The position numbers were made by a program, and so were the translations under genes. This document shows, piece by piece, positions 42,785 to 51,041 of a DNA stretch of 64,000 nucleotides (within the stretch, counting starts at the first letter, position 1; each line of letters opens with the position of its first letter). A model generated the notes under the pieces. That model worked only from the letters and a program-made list of their open reading frames with translations. It did not search any database and was not told the DNA's origin. Location: the NCBI GenBank assembly GCA_946414025.1, contig CAMKMX010000009.1, positions 21,049-85,048 of the forward strand. The letters are read 5' to 3'. This DNA comes from an uncultured Fibrobacter sp. GTDB taxonomy: Bacteria; Fibrobacterota; Fibrobacteria; Fibrobacterales; Fibrobacteraceae.

Positions 42785-44389
42785 CTACCAGTTTTTGCAA
42801 ACCGCAGGCTTGTCCTGCTTACAAATCAACTCCACCTCCCTCGCCAAGACGGGGGATTTTTGTTCTTCTATGTAGTAGCGACTCACCAGGGCGGATTTAC
42901 ACTGGGGGAACCTCCCGTAATCCCAGTCCCTGTCGGCGCACCACTCCCAGAAATACTCCAGGCAGTCGTTCTTTTCGGTGCTTTCCAGGCAATCCTTCTT
43001 GAGGGCCGAACAGTCCGCAATCTTGTTGCTTTCGAAGTTGCCTGCCACGCAGTAACGCTTGAGGCCGTCGGCGTAGGCGTTTGACTTGTCCTTGGCATCA
43101 ATTGTATCGGGCAGGAACACGGACCACTTGGTAGTATCCAGCATCATGGCGGCCTTGACCAGGGATGGGTAGCATGTCTCGTTCACCAGGTAGTCGCCTT
43201 CCGCAAAATAGGCTCCAGCCTTCGAATTGGCCGTAACCAAATCTGTGCCGCCGGCTGTCGAATCCCCATAGGGCATTCCAGAGCAATAGACATCCTGGTA
43301 CAGCCTGCAGGCCCTGTTTTTCCAGCCCTCCTTGTCGTCGGGGTCGTCGCCAGCCTGCTTGCAGGAGGCGCTCCTGATGTATTCAAATTCCAGGTAGTCA
43401 TCGCCCTTGATTTTTACGGGGATGTCCACCCGTTTCATGCCCGAAAAAACGCCCATGCCGTTTTCGATGTTGGACACGGGAACCACCCGGGGGTCTTCCA
43501 GAGCTTCCAAAACATAGTCCTCGTAATCCATGTAGGCGCTGTCGGTGGCATAAAAATGGAGCACTGATTCCCCTATGGGGAAAGAGATGTTCGACACGAA
43601 AATGGTGTCAGCGCTATTGTAGCCGCCTATGGTCCAATTGTCGTTGTACCCCAGCCTCTTGGTGTTTTCAAGGCTGTTGCTCAGGGAGAAAACAAAGCCG
43701 GCGGAATCTTCGTCTGCGAAGCTAGAAAGCATCTTGTGGATGGTGGTGTTCATGGATTCGCCACCGTTCACGTTGTCGTAGGTCAGCGTCACCAGCACGC
43801 CGCCCAAATCCTTGTCGTGTTCCGTGTAGAACTTGAAGATATCCATGTCCCTGGGGAAAGTCAAGAAATTCGTTTCAAATCCCTTGCCGTTCAAGGCCAC
43901 ATCCTTGGTCTTGCCGTCCTGCTGGGGAATTTTCACCTTCTTGACAGAGAATTTCTTGGGGATAGTAGCAACGGCCTTATAGGTGGTAGAAACCTTTTCG
44001 CCGGAACTGTCCCACTTGAAGAACGCCTCCATCTTGTAGGAATTGCCAGCCTTGCCCACAAGGCCCGACGACGAATCCGCCACGAAACAGTTGGGCTTGC
44101 CCGTTTCGGGGACAAGCTGCACGGGAGCGGATTTTGCCGTGGTGTCAAAGACCGTCACCTTGGCGCTGTCATAGAACGCGAAGTTTTCTGCCGAGGATTC
44201 TTCCAGTTCATACATCTTGGAAAAACAGATTCGCGGGGACTCGCCCTCCATAATGTATCCGTAGGTGTAAACGCCTGCATAGATTTCCGTGGTGTGGGGG
44301 TAGTATTCCCAGGGCCCGTGAAAATCCCCGCAGGCAGCGAGAAGACCCACCAAAGAAACAACAACCAGATGGCGGATCTGGTCCGCCAT
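42785..44389 (-). CDS. DUF4249-like surface lipoprotein, partner of TonB-dependent receptor
   Basis: The ATG at 44389 is chosen because the track ORF's first 21 codons run through a TCTCGTC heptamer repeat. The product has a lipoprotein signal (GLLAAC-GD) and 534 residues. The opening EIYAGVYTYGYIMEGESPRICFSK, then AKVTVFD and GKAGNSYKMEAFFKW...AVATIPKKFSV, resembles DUF4249 lipoproteins that accompany TonB receptors; I am moderately sure. The C-terminal third is Cys-rich. Its last residues (SPVLAREVELICKQ) are encoded by copy 2 of the 35-bp repeat, so it shares DNA with a plus-strand terminator. Confidence 0.65.
   Translation of the reverse strand: MADQIRHLVVVSLVGLLAACGDFHGPWEYYPHTTEIYAGVYTYGYIMEGESPRICFSKMYELEESSAENFAFYDSAKVTVFDTTAKSAPVQLVPETGKPNCFVADSSSGLVGKAGNSYKMEAFFKWDSSGEKVSTTYKAVATIPKKFSVKKVKIPQQDGKTKDVALNGKGFETNFLTFPRDMDIFKFYTEHDKDLGGVLVTLTYDNVNGGESMNTTIHKMLSSFADEDSAGFVFSLSNSLENTKRLGYNDNWTIGGYNSADTIFVSNISFPIGESVLHFYATDSAYMDYEDYVLEALEDPRVVPVSNIENGMGVFSGMKRVDIPVKIKGDDYLEFEYIRSASCKQAGDDPDDKEGWKNRACRLYQDVYCSGMPYGDSTAGGTDLVTANSKAGAYFAEGDYLVNETCYPSLVKAAMMLDTTKWSVFLPDTIDAKDKSNAYADGLKRYCVAGNFESNKIADCSALKKDCLESTEKNDCLEYFWEWCADRDWDYGRFPQCKSALVSRYYIEEQKSPVLAREVELICKQDKPAVCKNW
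42827..42861 (+). terminator. Intrinsic terminator in a 35-bp direct repeat, copy 2
   Basis: Same hairpin as copy 1, followed by TTTTT. It can terminate the ATPase transcript from the left while encoding part of the C-terminus of the minus-strand lipoprotein. Confidence 0.8.
44369..44389. repeat. Palindrome overlapping a start codon
   Basis: ATGGCGGA-TCTGG-TCCGCCAT: perfect 8-bp arms. On the minus strand the arm ATGGCGGA includes the start codon of the DUF4249-like gene. The element is followed on the plus strand by ATGACGG as in the 10,060-10,118 copies. Confidence 0.75.
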
Positions 44390-44405
44390 GACGGTTCTAC
44401 ATTCT

Positions 44406-44440
44406 ATCTCTCGTCTCTCGCCTCTCGTCTCTCGTCTAGA
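44406..44440. repeat. Heptamer tandem repeat (TCTCGTC type)
   Basis: Units tctcgtc tctcgcc tctcgtc tctcgtc run with period 7 between the receptor gene's 3' end and the lipoprotein start. Confidence 0.85.
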
Positions 44441-47006
44441 AATAATACTCATAACTCAACATAATCGGTAAAAAGGGGAACTGGTATATTTCGTTGTATT
44501 CAGGCGGGTTCTCGCGGGTGTCGTAGAAGGAGTAGAACATATTGTCGTGGTTGGTCAGGTTGATGATGGTCCAGCTGAAATTCCACTTGTTTTCGCGACC
44601 GATATCGATGACCTTCACATCTACGCGGAAATAGTCGGTTTGCCTCTCCGCATTGCGGCTACCCTGCACCACCACGATGTTGTCGGAATAATTCCTGTTT
44701 CCCAAATCTTCCCGATAGAAATACCCCTTGTATCCCGTAATGGGCATGCCCGCCGAATACTTAAGGGCAATAGAGGAGCGGAAATAGCGGCCCTTGACCG
44801 GGTGCTTTTTCAGGGCATCCTCGTCGCCCTTCCAGTTGATGCCCGCATCCAGCTTCAGGGCGTAGGGCTGATGCCAGCTGGGGTAATAGGCTTTGGTTCC
44901 GTCGTCGGAGCGGATAACGCTTATGCTCTGGCTCCAGTTGATTCCGCCAAACCACCAGCCCCTATCCTTGCGAAGCGAAAGTTCGTAACCGAAAGAATAG
45001 CCGGACGCCGTGCCGAAATAATCCGCCATGACCATGCTTTGGGAATTGGCAGAGGCCTCGCTGTCGTCTTCGGTGGAGTCCGAATCCATGGCAAATGTCT
45101 TGAGGTCACTCTGGGTCTTGTAATAGAGCCCGACGGTGGCGTCGTAGCCGTCGAACAAATTCCTGTGGCTGTATTCCGTGGCAAACAGCCACGACGAAGC
45201 GGGTTTCATCTGCTTGCCGTAATTGTCCGTGGTGGCCGGGTAGTAAAACTCATTCAAGGTTTCCTGATCGCTAAACATGATGGAATTCAAGTATTGCAAA
45301 TAATAGCCGCCATAAAATTCAACCGTCTTGGTTTCGTCCAGGTTCACAGTCAAGGACGCCCTCGGTTCTACACCAAAATGCTTAGCCGCCGTCTGGTAGT
45401 TGAATCGCGCACCGTATTGCAGCAAATAATCGGGAGTAACCTTCCAGGCATCTTGCAGGTAGCCCACATGGTGGAAAGGCCTCTGCTTGTCTTCCAGCTT
45501 GGTGTCGGAAACCCGCTCTCCCAGGCGGTCGTATGTATATTCCAGTTCGTAGCCGCCGGTTATCACGTGGTCCTTGACGCCGCGGTAGTTGAGCCACTGC
45601 TTGCCCGAAAAGGTCATCAGGTTCATGCTGATGGACATCAGGTCCGATATTTCCATGTTCTGGTAAAAACGGCTGAAAGCGTAGGTGGAATTGTAATCCC
45701 AGTTGCCGTTAAAACGGTGGTATATCCCGAGAGGAATCGCCACGTTTCCCCAGTCCACGTAAAGGGGGTCAAAGGACAGTTCGTCCTTGCCCACATAGAA
45801 GCTGAACTTGAATCGGGTATCGTCCGTCAAATTGTACAGGAACGTTCCCTGCAGGTCCGTAAACTCGTAGTCCAGATCAAGGTCCAAAAGCCCGATAGCG
45901 TTGCACAGGTCCAGCACATAGCCGATGTAGGTGGTGCGCCCCGCCACCACCCAACGGGCGGGGCCCTGATGGCCTTCGGTATGGAGCTGGGCGGCGAAAG
46001 TGCTTATCTTGATACTGCTCTTGCTGAACCATTCATCGACGGTGTCTTGCCCACCCGCGCGGCCGTCCATCTTGAGTACCGAACTCAGGCGGTTGCCGTA
46101 TTGGGCCGGAAAACCACTCTTGTAGAACTTCACGTCGTCGATACCTTCTACGAGAAATGTGCTGAACAACCCGAAGAAATGGACCGGAGAATAGACCACG
46201 GCGTTATCGAACAGAAACAGGTTCTGGTCCGCGGCGCCGCCTCGAACGTAAATCTTGGAACTGAAATCAGAACTGGCGACCACTCCCGGGAGGGCCTGGA
46301 TACTCTTGATGACGTCGGCCTCGGCGAGGCTCGGCATGCGCTTGATGGACTTGGCCGACACCACGGACTCGCCGGGGCTGCGCTTGGGGCGGCGCCGCAG
46401 CTGCACCACCACCTTCTTGAGTTCGGTGACCTTGCCATTGTTGCCTGCGGCAAGGAGGGAATCTACGTTCATGTCGCTAGCGGAGGCTTTGTGGCCTGGA
46501 TCCTTCGCGACTACGTCGCTTTGGGCCCTATCGCCTCCATGAGGCTCCAGGGCGACATCTTTTGTGCTTGTCATTCTGGAGCGACCAACGGGAGCGATAG
46601 AATCCAATTCATTCTGCACAAACCCGTCGCCCAGGGCCTGGGAAAAGGCGCGTTCAGCGCCGACATACTTGAGTTCGTAACATTTTTCCTTCTCGGCGCC
46701 GGCCGTGTCGGAATTGGTGACGCAGATATTCCAGAGGGTGTCTTCGGGCAGCACCACGCTAAAAGGCGTGCCCACGGTGGTCTGGAGCGCCTCGCCGGAT
46801 TCAAGAATTTCAACGTTGAGCTTTTCGCCCACGGCAAAGGAACTGTCCTGCACCACGCCGTTGAAGACGATGCCCACGACCTTTGCAGAGTCTGCTGTTG
46901 CAGAGCCGAGAACGGGCTGCGCGGAACCTGCCGTCCCTTGCGCAAAAGCAAGAGAGGCCGCCAGGGAGGCAAACAAGCTGGTCCAGATTTTCAACCGGAA
47001 TCTCAC
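44436..47006 (-). CDS. TonB-dependent outer-membrane receptor
   Basis: 856 residues starting at a GTG, with a signal peptide (SLAASLAFA-Q). An N-terminal extension (about 20-195) precedes the plug: VIKSIQALPGVVASSDFSSKIYVRGGAADQNLFLFDNAVVYSP...VKFYKSGFPAQYGNRLSSVLKM. A long barrel follows, ending SYEYYF with the terminal Phe. The ligand is unknown; these importers take up glycans, siderophores or vitamins. The DUF4249-like lipoprotein follows after 46 bp. A hairpin plus T-run lies just upstream (47022-47043), isolating it from the GH5 gene. Confidence 0.88.
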   Translation of the reverse strand: MRFRLKIWTSLFASLAASLAFAQGTAGSAQPVLGSATADSAKVVGIVFNGVVQDSSFAVGEKLNVEILESGEALQTTVGTPFSVVLPEDTLWNICVTNSDTAGAEKEKCYELKYVGAERAFSQALGDGFVQNELDSIAPVGRSRMTSTKDVALEPHGGDRAQSDVVAKDPGHKASASDMNVDSLLAAGNNGKVTELKKVVVQLRRRPKRSPGESVVSAKSIKRMPSLAEADVIKSIQALPGVVASSDFSSKIYVRGGAADQNLFLFDNAVVYSPVHFFGLFSTFLVEGIDDVKFYKSGFPAQYGNRLSSVLKMDGRAGGQDTVDEWFSKSSIKISTFAAQLHTEGHQGPARWVVAGRTTYIGYVLDLCNAIGLLDLDLDYEFTDLQGTFLYNLTDDTRFKFSFYVGKDELSFDPLYVDWGNVAIPLGIYHRFNGNWDYNSTYAFSRFYQNMEISDLMSISMNLMTFSGKQWLNYRGVKDHVITGGYELEYTYDRLGERVSDTKLEDKQRPFHHVGYLQDAWKVTPDYLLQYGARFNYQTAAKHFGVEPRASLTVNLDETKTVEFYGGYYLQYLNSIMFSDQETLNEFYYPATTDNYGKQMKPASSWLFATEYSHRNLFDGYDATVGLYYKTQSDLKTFAMDSDSTEDDSEASANSQSMVMADYFGTASGYSFGYELSLRKDRGWWFGGINWSQSISVIRSDDGTKAYYPSWHQPYALKLDAGINWKGDEDALKKHPVKGRYFRSSIALKYSAGMPITGYKGYFYREDLGNRNYSDNIVVVQGSRNAERQTDYFRVDVKVIDIGRENKWNFSWTIINLTNHDNMFYSFYDTRENPPEYNEIYQFPFLPIMLSYEYYF

Positions 47007-47013
47007 AATTCAA

Positions 47014-47043
47014 CAAAAATAGCAAATAAGGGAACTTATTTGC
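47014..47043 (-). terminator. Terminator-like hairpin downstream of GH5 gene
   Basis: GCAAATAAG-GGAA-CTTATTTGC: perfect 9-bp stem. Read on the minus strand it is followed by TATTTTTG. It lies 55 bp past the GH5 stop and 15 bp before the receptor start codon. Confidence 0.65.
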
Positions 47044-47097
47044 CATTGAAACACCCGATGGGGTTGAAAGTGTTACTTTTGCTGATTTTTCTACGGC

Positions 47098-49296
47098 CTA
47101 CCTTGCACACTTGGTATAACTGGAGGGGTTGTTGGCAAGGACATTGTTCTTCACCCATGTCCCGCTTTGGGAGTAGTTCCACGCCCCAGAAGTCGTAAAG
47201 AACGAGGCCCCCTCGGATAGGCTTGCCACGCTCCAGTTCGCAGAAGAGAGCTTGTACTTGTCCATCCAAGTCTGCCACGAGCCATTGGCGTCCGCCACCT
47301 TGCCGTCCCCTTCTGCGTTTACCGTTCCCCATTCGCTAACGAATACGGAAAGACCCGCCTGCATGGCCTCCTCGGCATTGGCGCCTTCTTCTTCAACAGT
47401 GTGAGTTCCGGCGTAGTAGTGGAATGCGTATGCCGTGTTGTTTTTTGAATCGGTGACTTCTTCACCTATGGCGGCATTAGGCTGCTGGTCCCACGCCGGA
47501 GTCCCTACGATAATCAGGTTGTCGGAATACTGACGAATAACCGGTATAATCTGGTTCGCATAGGTTTTGATGCTTGACCAGGGCAGGAATCCACCACCGT
47601 ACTCAGTCATCACGCAATTCCCGCTACCGTTTTTCAAGCAGGCCGGTTCATTGAATATCTCGAAAATAACATTGTCGTAGCTACCCCATTTTTGCGCCAT
47701 CGTTTCAAAAAACATCTTTGCATTAGCCACATTGTCGTTGGCCTTGTGGCTATGATAATCAATAATGACATAGATGTCGTTATCTATGGCGGCCTGAACG
47801 ACTTGGTCCAGGTATTGTTGATAAGTCATCGTATTGGAGAAATAGTTTCCATCACCGAAATTTTCGTCAACGCCCATGGGCGCGCGAATGAGTTCTACCT
47901 TCAGGTTTTTCACCACGTAATCTATGACAGTCTTGTTCCAGAATGACTTGGTCTGGCCAAGGTTGATACTCCAGTACAGGCTTAATCCTTTTACCTGCAC
48001 TTCTTTGCCGGAGGCGGACCAGTTTTTGCAACTACCGTAAATGCGGCCCTCGCCCTTGGAGTTTGTCCCTGTTTGCAGCTGGCCATACTGGCTTACCGGG
48101 CCAACGCCGCTCGCATTTTCGGAGGAAGAAGATGAACTGGCGACCACAGCCGAACCGTCCTTTATACAACGGACCGAAATTCTCGCATAATCGTCGTATT
48201 GAGTGCGGCCAACATCGGGGTCCAATTCCATCAGGTCGCTGTCATAGGAAATCTTGTACGCCCAGCCGTTGCTAATCCAGAACCTGGCCTCGTCATCACT
48301 GTAACATTTCCCGCTCCAGCAGCTCCCCGCCGGGAGTGCCGAAAAGCCAAAAGGGTCATCCCCTGCCGCAACGGCAACCCGTCTTTCCACTGTCGTTCCA
48401 ACCTCGTACCACCCCTTGCTGGATTTCAGGCTCTTGCCCACTCCTTCGTAACCGTTGTTCACATCGACGTAGTCCAACATCGTCTGCCATTCCGAAAGGG
48501 ACGGAACATGCCACCCTTCGGGGCAGAGCTTTCCATCTACTGCGGCGTACAGGTATATGCGTCCGTACTTGTCGCAATAGGAATTTTTTTCCAGGGGGCA
48601 AGAGGAACTCAGCGAGGCATAGTTCAGGTTCTCCGCCATCCAGGTCTGGGTACCAATAACAACGGTCTTGTAGGTACGGCCATCACGGGAATCGGTAAGA
48701 GTCCCTTCTTCTGGTTCGGGAACCTTAGAGGCGCTAGATTCCGGGTCGGCATCCGGAATGGCGCTAGACGAAGAACCTGAAGCCTTGCCTTCTTCCCATA
48801 CGCCGTCGGAACAGACGAAGACTTTTTTTACGTCATTTACGTAAGCCTGTTCTCCCTCCCTGTTCTTGCTGCAGTTGGGCAAATCTTCTTCGGTTTCGTA
48901 TTCCTGCATATCAACGGCCTTTTTTGCCTTGCTCCAGCGTTTGCCATCACAAGTGTATGCTGCATGTTCACTCGCGATAAACAATGAAAGGCCTTCTTTC
49001 TTAGCTGTGCAGGCAGGTAAATCGTCTTCTGTCGCTACAGAATCATAAACGTCGTGGTCGAATTCCCAGACACCCTTTTGGCAGCGGTAGGCCTTACGCT
49101 CGTCCAAGACTTCGGCCAGGTCCCCTTCCCTGCTCTTGCTGCAATTGGGCAGGTCGTCGAAGGTTTCAGCCTGGACAGACACCTCTTCGGTGTCTTTTGC
49201 GGTGGTACCACTGTCACTATCGGAACCGCAGGCGGCCAAGAATAGGGCCATCACTGCGGTAGCACCCAGTGTAATTATTTTTGCCATCCGATACAT
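47098..49296 (-). CDS. GH5 cellulase-type lipoprotein with FISUMP domain and two-cysteine repeats
   Basis: The ATG at 49296 is used (AGGAG 4-5 bp upstream; the previous stop TGA adjoins). Order: lipoprotein signal (LAAC-GSDS); three two-cysteine repeats (FDDLPNCSKSREGDLAEV, EDDLPACTAKKEGLSLF, EEDLPNCSKNREGEQAYV); Ser linker; FISUMP domain (TDSRDGRTYKTVVIGTQTW); Ser linker; GH5 domain with NVIFEIFNEP (acid/base Glu) and LSVFVSEWGT (nucleophile Glu). GH5 enzymes of this type hydrolyse beta-1,4-glucans. Domain order anchors the catalyst at the distal end of a long surface lipoprotein. Probably the last gene of an operon starting at 52535. Confidence 0.9.
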   Translation of the reverse strand: MYRMAKIITLGATAVMALFLAACGSDSDSGTTAKDTEEVSVQAETFDDLPNCSKSREGDLAEVLDERKAYRCQKGVWEFDHDVYDSVATEDDLPACTAKKEGLSLFIASEHAAYTCDGKRWSKAKKAVDMQEYETEEDLPNCSKNREGEQAYVNDVKKVFVCSDGVWEEGKASGSSSSAIPDADPESSASKVPEPEEGTLTDSRDGRTYKTVVIGTQTWMAENLNYASLSSSCPLEKNSYCDKYGRIYLYAAVDGKLCPEGWHVPSLSEWQTMLDYVDVNNGYEGVGKSLKSSKGWYEVGTTVERRVAVAAGDDPFGFSALPAGSCWSGKCYSDDEARFWISNGWAYKISYDSDLMELDPDVGRTQYDDYARISVRCIKDGSAVVASSSSSSENASGVGPVSQYGQLQTGTNSKGEGRIYGSCKNWSASGKEVQVKGLSLYWSINLGQTKSFWNKTVIDYVVKNLKVELIRAPMGVDENFGDGNYFSNTMTYQQYLDQVVQAAIDNDIYVIIDYHSHKANDNVANAKMFFETMAQKWGSYDNVIFEIFNEPACLKNGSGNCVMTEYGGGFLPWSSIKTYANQIIPVIRQYSDNLIIVGTPAWDQQPNAAIGEEVTDSKNNTAYAFHYYAGTHTVEEEGANAEEAMQAGLSVFVSEWGTVNAEGDGKVADANGSWQTWMDKYKLSSANWSVASLSEGASFFTTSGAWNYSQSGTWVKNNVLANNPSSYTKCAR

Positions 49297-49297
49297 T

Positions 49298-49912
49298 TCA
49301 CTCCTCATTCCATACACCATCTTCACAATAAACTGTTGTATGAAAGTTTGCCACATAGGCCCTTTCGCCATCACGCTTCGCCGTGCAATTTTTCAGGTCT
49401 TCCTCGGTGGCATAGTAAATACCCATATCTTTCCAGCGCCCATCGTAGCAATGGTAAGCCACCTTGTTTACCAAGGCTATTTCATCACTACGTGAACTAG
49501 AACAGACCGGTAAATCGTCTTCGCTCCTGTACTCCTTAGGCTTAAATTTAGCGAGGTCGTATGATACCAGGTTACCATTTACACAGGAATAAAGGTCTTC
49601 CTTTTCCTTCACAAAAATCGCAAAATAAACATCGCCTTCGCACTCCGGCAAGTTTGCCAATGTCATGACGGTATCCACATAATAATCCTTTAACTCCCAA
49701 TATCCGTTCGTACATTCGTATATTTCTTGTTTATCCTTGACTTTTGCCCTCTCCCCTTCCCTGTTCTTGCTGCAGTTAGGCAAATCCTCATAGGTATCCA
49801 CCCTAAGTTTAATCCTATTAGAATCATTTACTGCAACACCTCCTCCGCCACCGCCGCTACAGGCAGCAAGGACGAAGACGAGAAATAAAAAAAGAATAAG
49901 GGTAACTCTCAT
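49298..49912 (-). CDS. Lipoprotein made only of two-cysteine repeats
   Basis: 204 residues: lipoprotein signal (VLAAC-S), a Gly6 stretch, then four repeats and nothing else: YEDLPNCSKNREGERAKV...YECTNGYW; LANLPECEGDVYFAIFV...YSCVNG; EDDLPVCSSSRSDEIALV...YHCYDGRW; EEDLKNCTAKRDGERAYV...VYCEDGVW. It defines the module as able to stand alone. Good SD (AGGA) 8 bp upstream. Its stop is one base from the GH5 gene start. No known family is recognised. Confidence 0.8.
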   Translation of the reverse strand: MRVTLILFLFLVFVLAACSGGGGGGVAVNDSNRIKLRVDTYEDLPNCSKNREGERAKVKDKQEIYECTNGYWELKDYYVDTVMTLANLPECEGDVYFAIFVKEKEDLYSCVNGNLVSYDLAKFKPKEYRSEDDLPVCSSSRSDEIALVNKVAYHCYDGRWKDMGIYYATEEDLKNCTAKRDGERAYVANFHTTVYCEDGVWNEE

Positions 49913-49926
49913 TTTTGCAATCCTTT

Positions 49927-51024
49927 TTAATAAAAGTTGACGTTGAACCAGCCGGTAGTTCCGTCTTCGGATACCGCTATACCGCAGGCCACCTTGGTGT
50001 AGTCACCCCGCATGTTCTTGTAGTGCCCGATGTAGGGGTAGTCCTCGTCTTTGTCCAGGTCCCGCTCCCCGCTCTCTACCAGTTTCTTTTCGCTCCACAT
50101 CATGTCCAGATAGTACTTGGCCACGTCGGCAGCCTTGCGACCGTTTGCCATGGAGGCGTTGGGACCGGAATTCTGGGCCCATTCACCACATTCCTTGAAA
50201 TGCCCGTGGGCTTTGTTGGACTTGAGGTCCGCGGCGGCCTGTTCGTCGGCGCATTTCTGCTTTTCTTCGTCTGCAAGGGCGAGGGGTTCCAGGTTTTCGG
50301 TGGCGCGATACTCGTTGATAATGTCTAGGCACTGTTCGCGCCAACCCGTTTCTTTTTCGCCTTCAGCCGATTCGGGGGCCTTTGCAGTAGATGACGAACT
50401 CTTCCTGGCGCCACTAACCCATTCCCCATCAACACATTTCAGGGTAGTGCCCTCATCAGCGATGTAGGCCTTTTCGCCATCCCGTTTGGCAGTACAGTTC
50501 GCGAGGCTGTCTATGGTGGCGTAATAGGCGCCCTTGTCGTTCCAGTGTTTGTCTTCGCAAAGGTATGCATCGCCATCAATCAAGGCCAAGGAGCCCTCCC
50601 GGTTGTCGGAGCAACTGGGCAAATCGTCTTCGGATTCGTATTCGGCAATGCCAAAATCGGCATTTCCCTTTTCCGCCTTGCTCCAGTGCATGTCATCACA
50701 AGTGTATACCGCGTGCTCATATTGCACGAACAGGGACAGGCCCTCCTTCCTGCCAGTACAGGCGGGCAAGTCATCTTCGGTCTTGACCGTATCAAGAACA
50801 TCGTGGTCAAATTCCCAGGCACCATTTTGGCAGCGGTAGGCCTTGCGTTCGTCCTGAACTTCGGCCAGGTCACCTTCCCTGCTCTTGCTGCAATTGGGCA
50901 AATCATCAAAAACTTCCGTCTGTAGCGACACAATGTCGGAATAGTCAACTGCTGTGCCACTATTGCCGTTGTCACAGGCAAATAGGAAAAAGGTTAGCAA
51001 AAAAACAAATAAGTATTTTATCAT
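49927..51024 (-). CDS. CAP (SCP/PR-1) domain lipoprotein with two-cysteine repeats
   Basis: Start at the ATG at 51024 (MIKYLFVFLLTFFLFAC-D), preceded by GGTAAG. Four two-cysteine repeats occupy about residues 30-200. After a short Ser linker a CAP domain follows: CLDIINEYRATENLEPL, GHFKECGEWAQN, YYLDMMWSEKKLV and GHYKNMRGDYTKVACGIA...WFNVNFY. Bacterial CAP proteins are secreted, sometimes sterol- or metal-binding or proteolytic; the role here is unknown. Expression is probably coupled to its neighbours (14-18 bp gaps). Confidence 0.87.
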   Translation of the reverse strand: MIKYLFVFLLTFFLFACDNGNSGTAVDYSDIVSLQTEVFDDLPNCSKSREGDLAEVQDERKAYRCQNGAWEFDHDVLDTVKTEDDLPACTGRKEGLSLFVQYEHAVYTCDDMHWSKAEKGNADFGIAEYESEDDLPSCSDNREGSLALIDGDAYLCEDKHWNDKGAYYATIDSLANCTAKRDGEKAYIADEGTTLKCVDGEWVSGARKSSSSTAKAPESAEGEKETGWREQCLDIINEYRATENLEPLALADEEKQKCADEQAAADLKSNKAHGHFKECGEWAQNSGPNASMANGRKAADVAKYYLDMMWSEKKLVESGERDLDKDEDYPYIGHYKNMRGDYTKVACGIAVSEDGTTGWFNVNFY

Positions 51025-51041
51025 TAGACTTACCTTCATAT

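Noticed and set aside
44547-47198. Plus-strand ORF of 883 codons
   Set aside because: Antisense shadow of the TonB-dependent receptor, which has plug and barrel motifs and a signal peptide.
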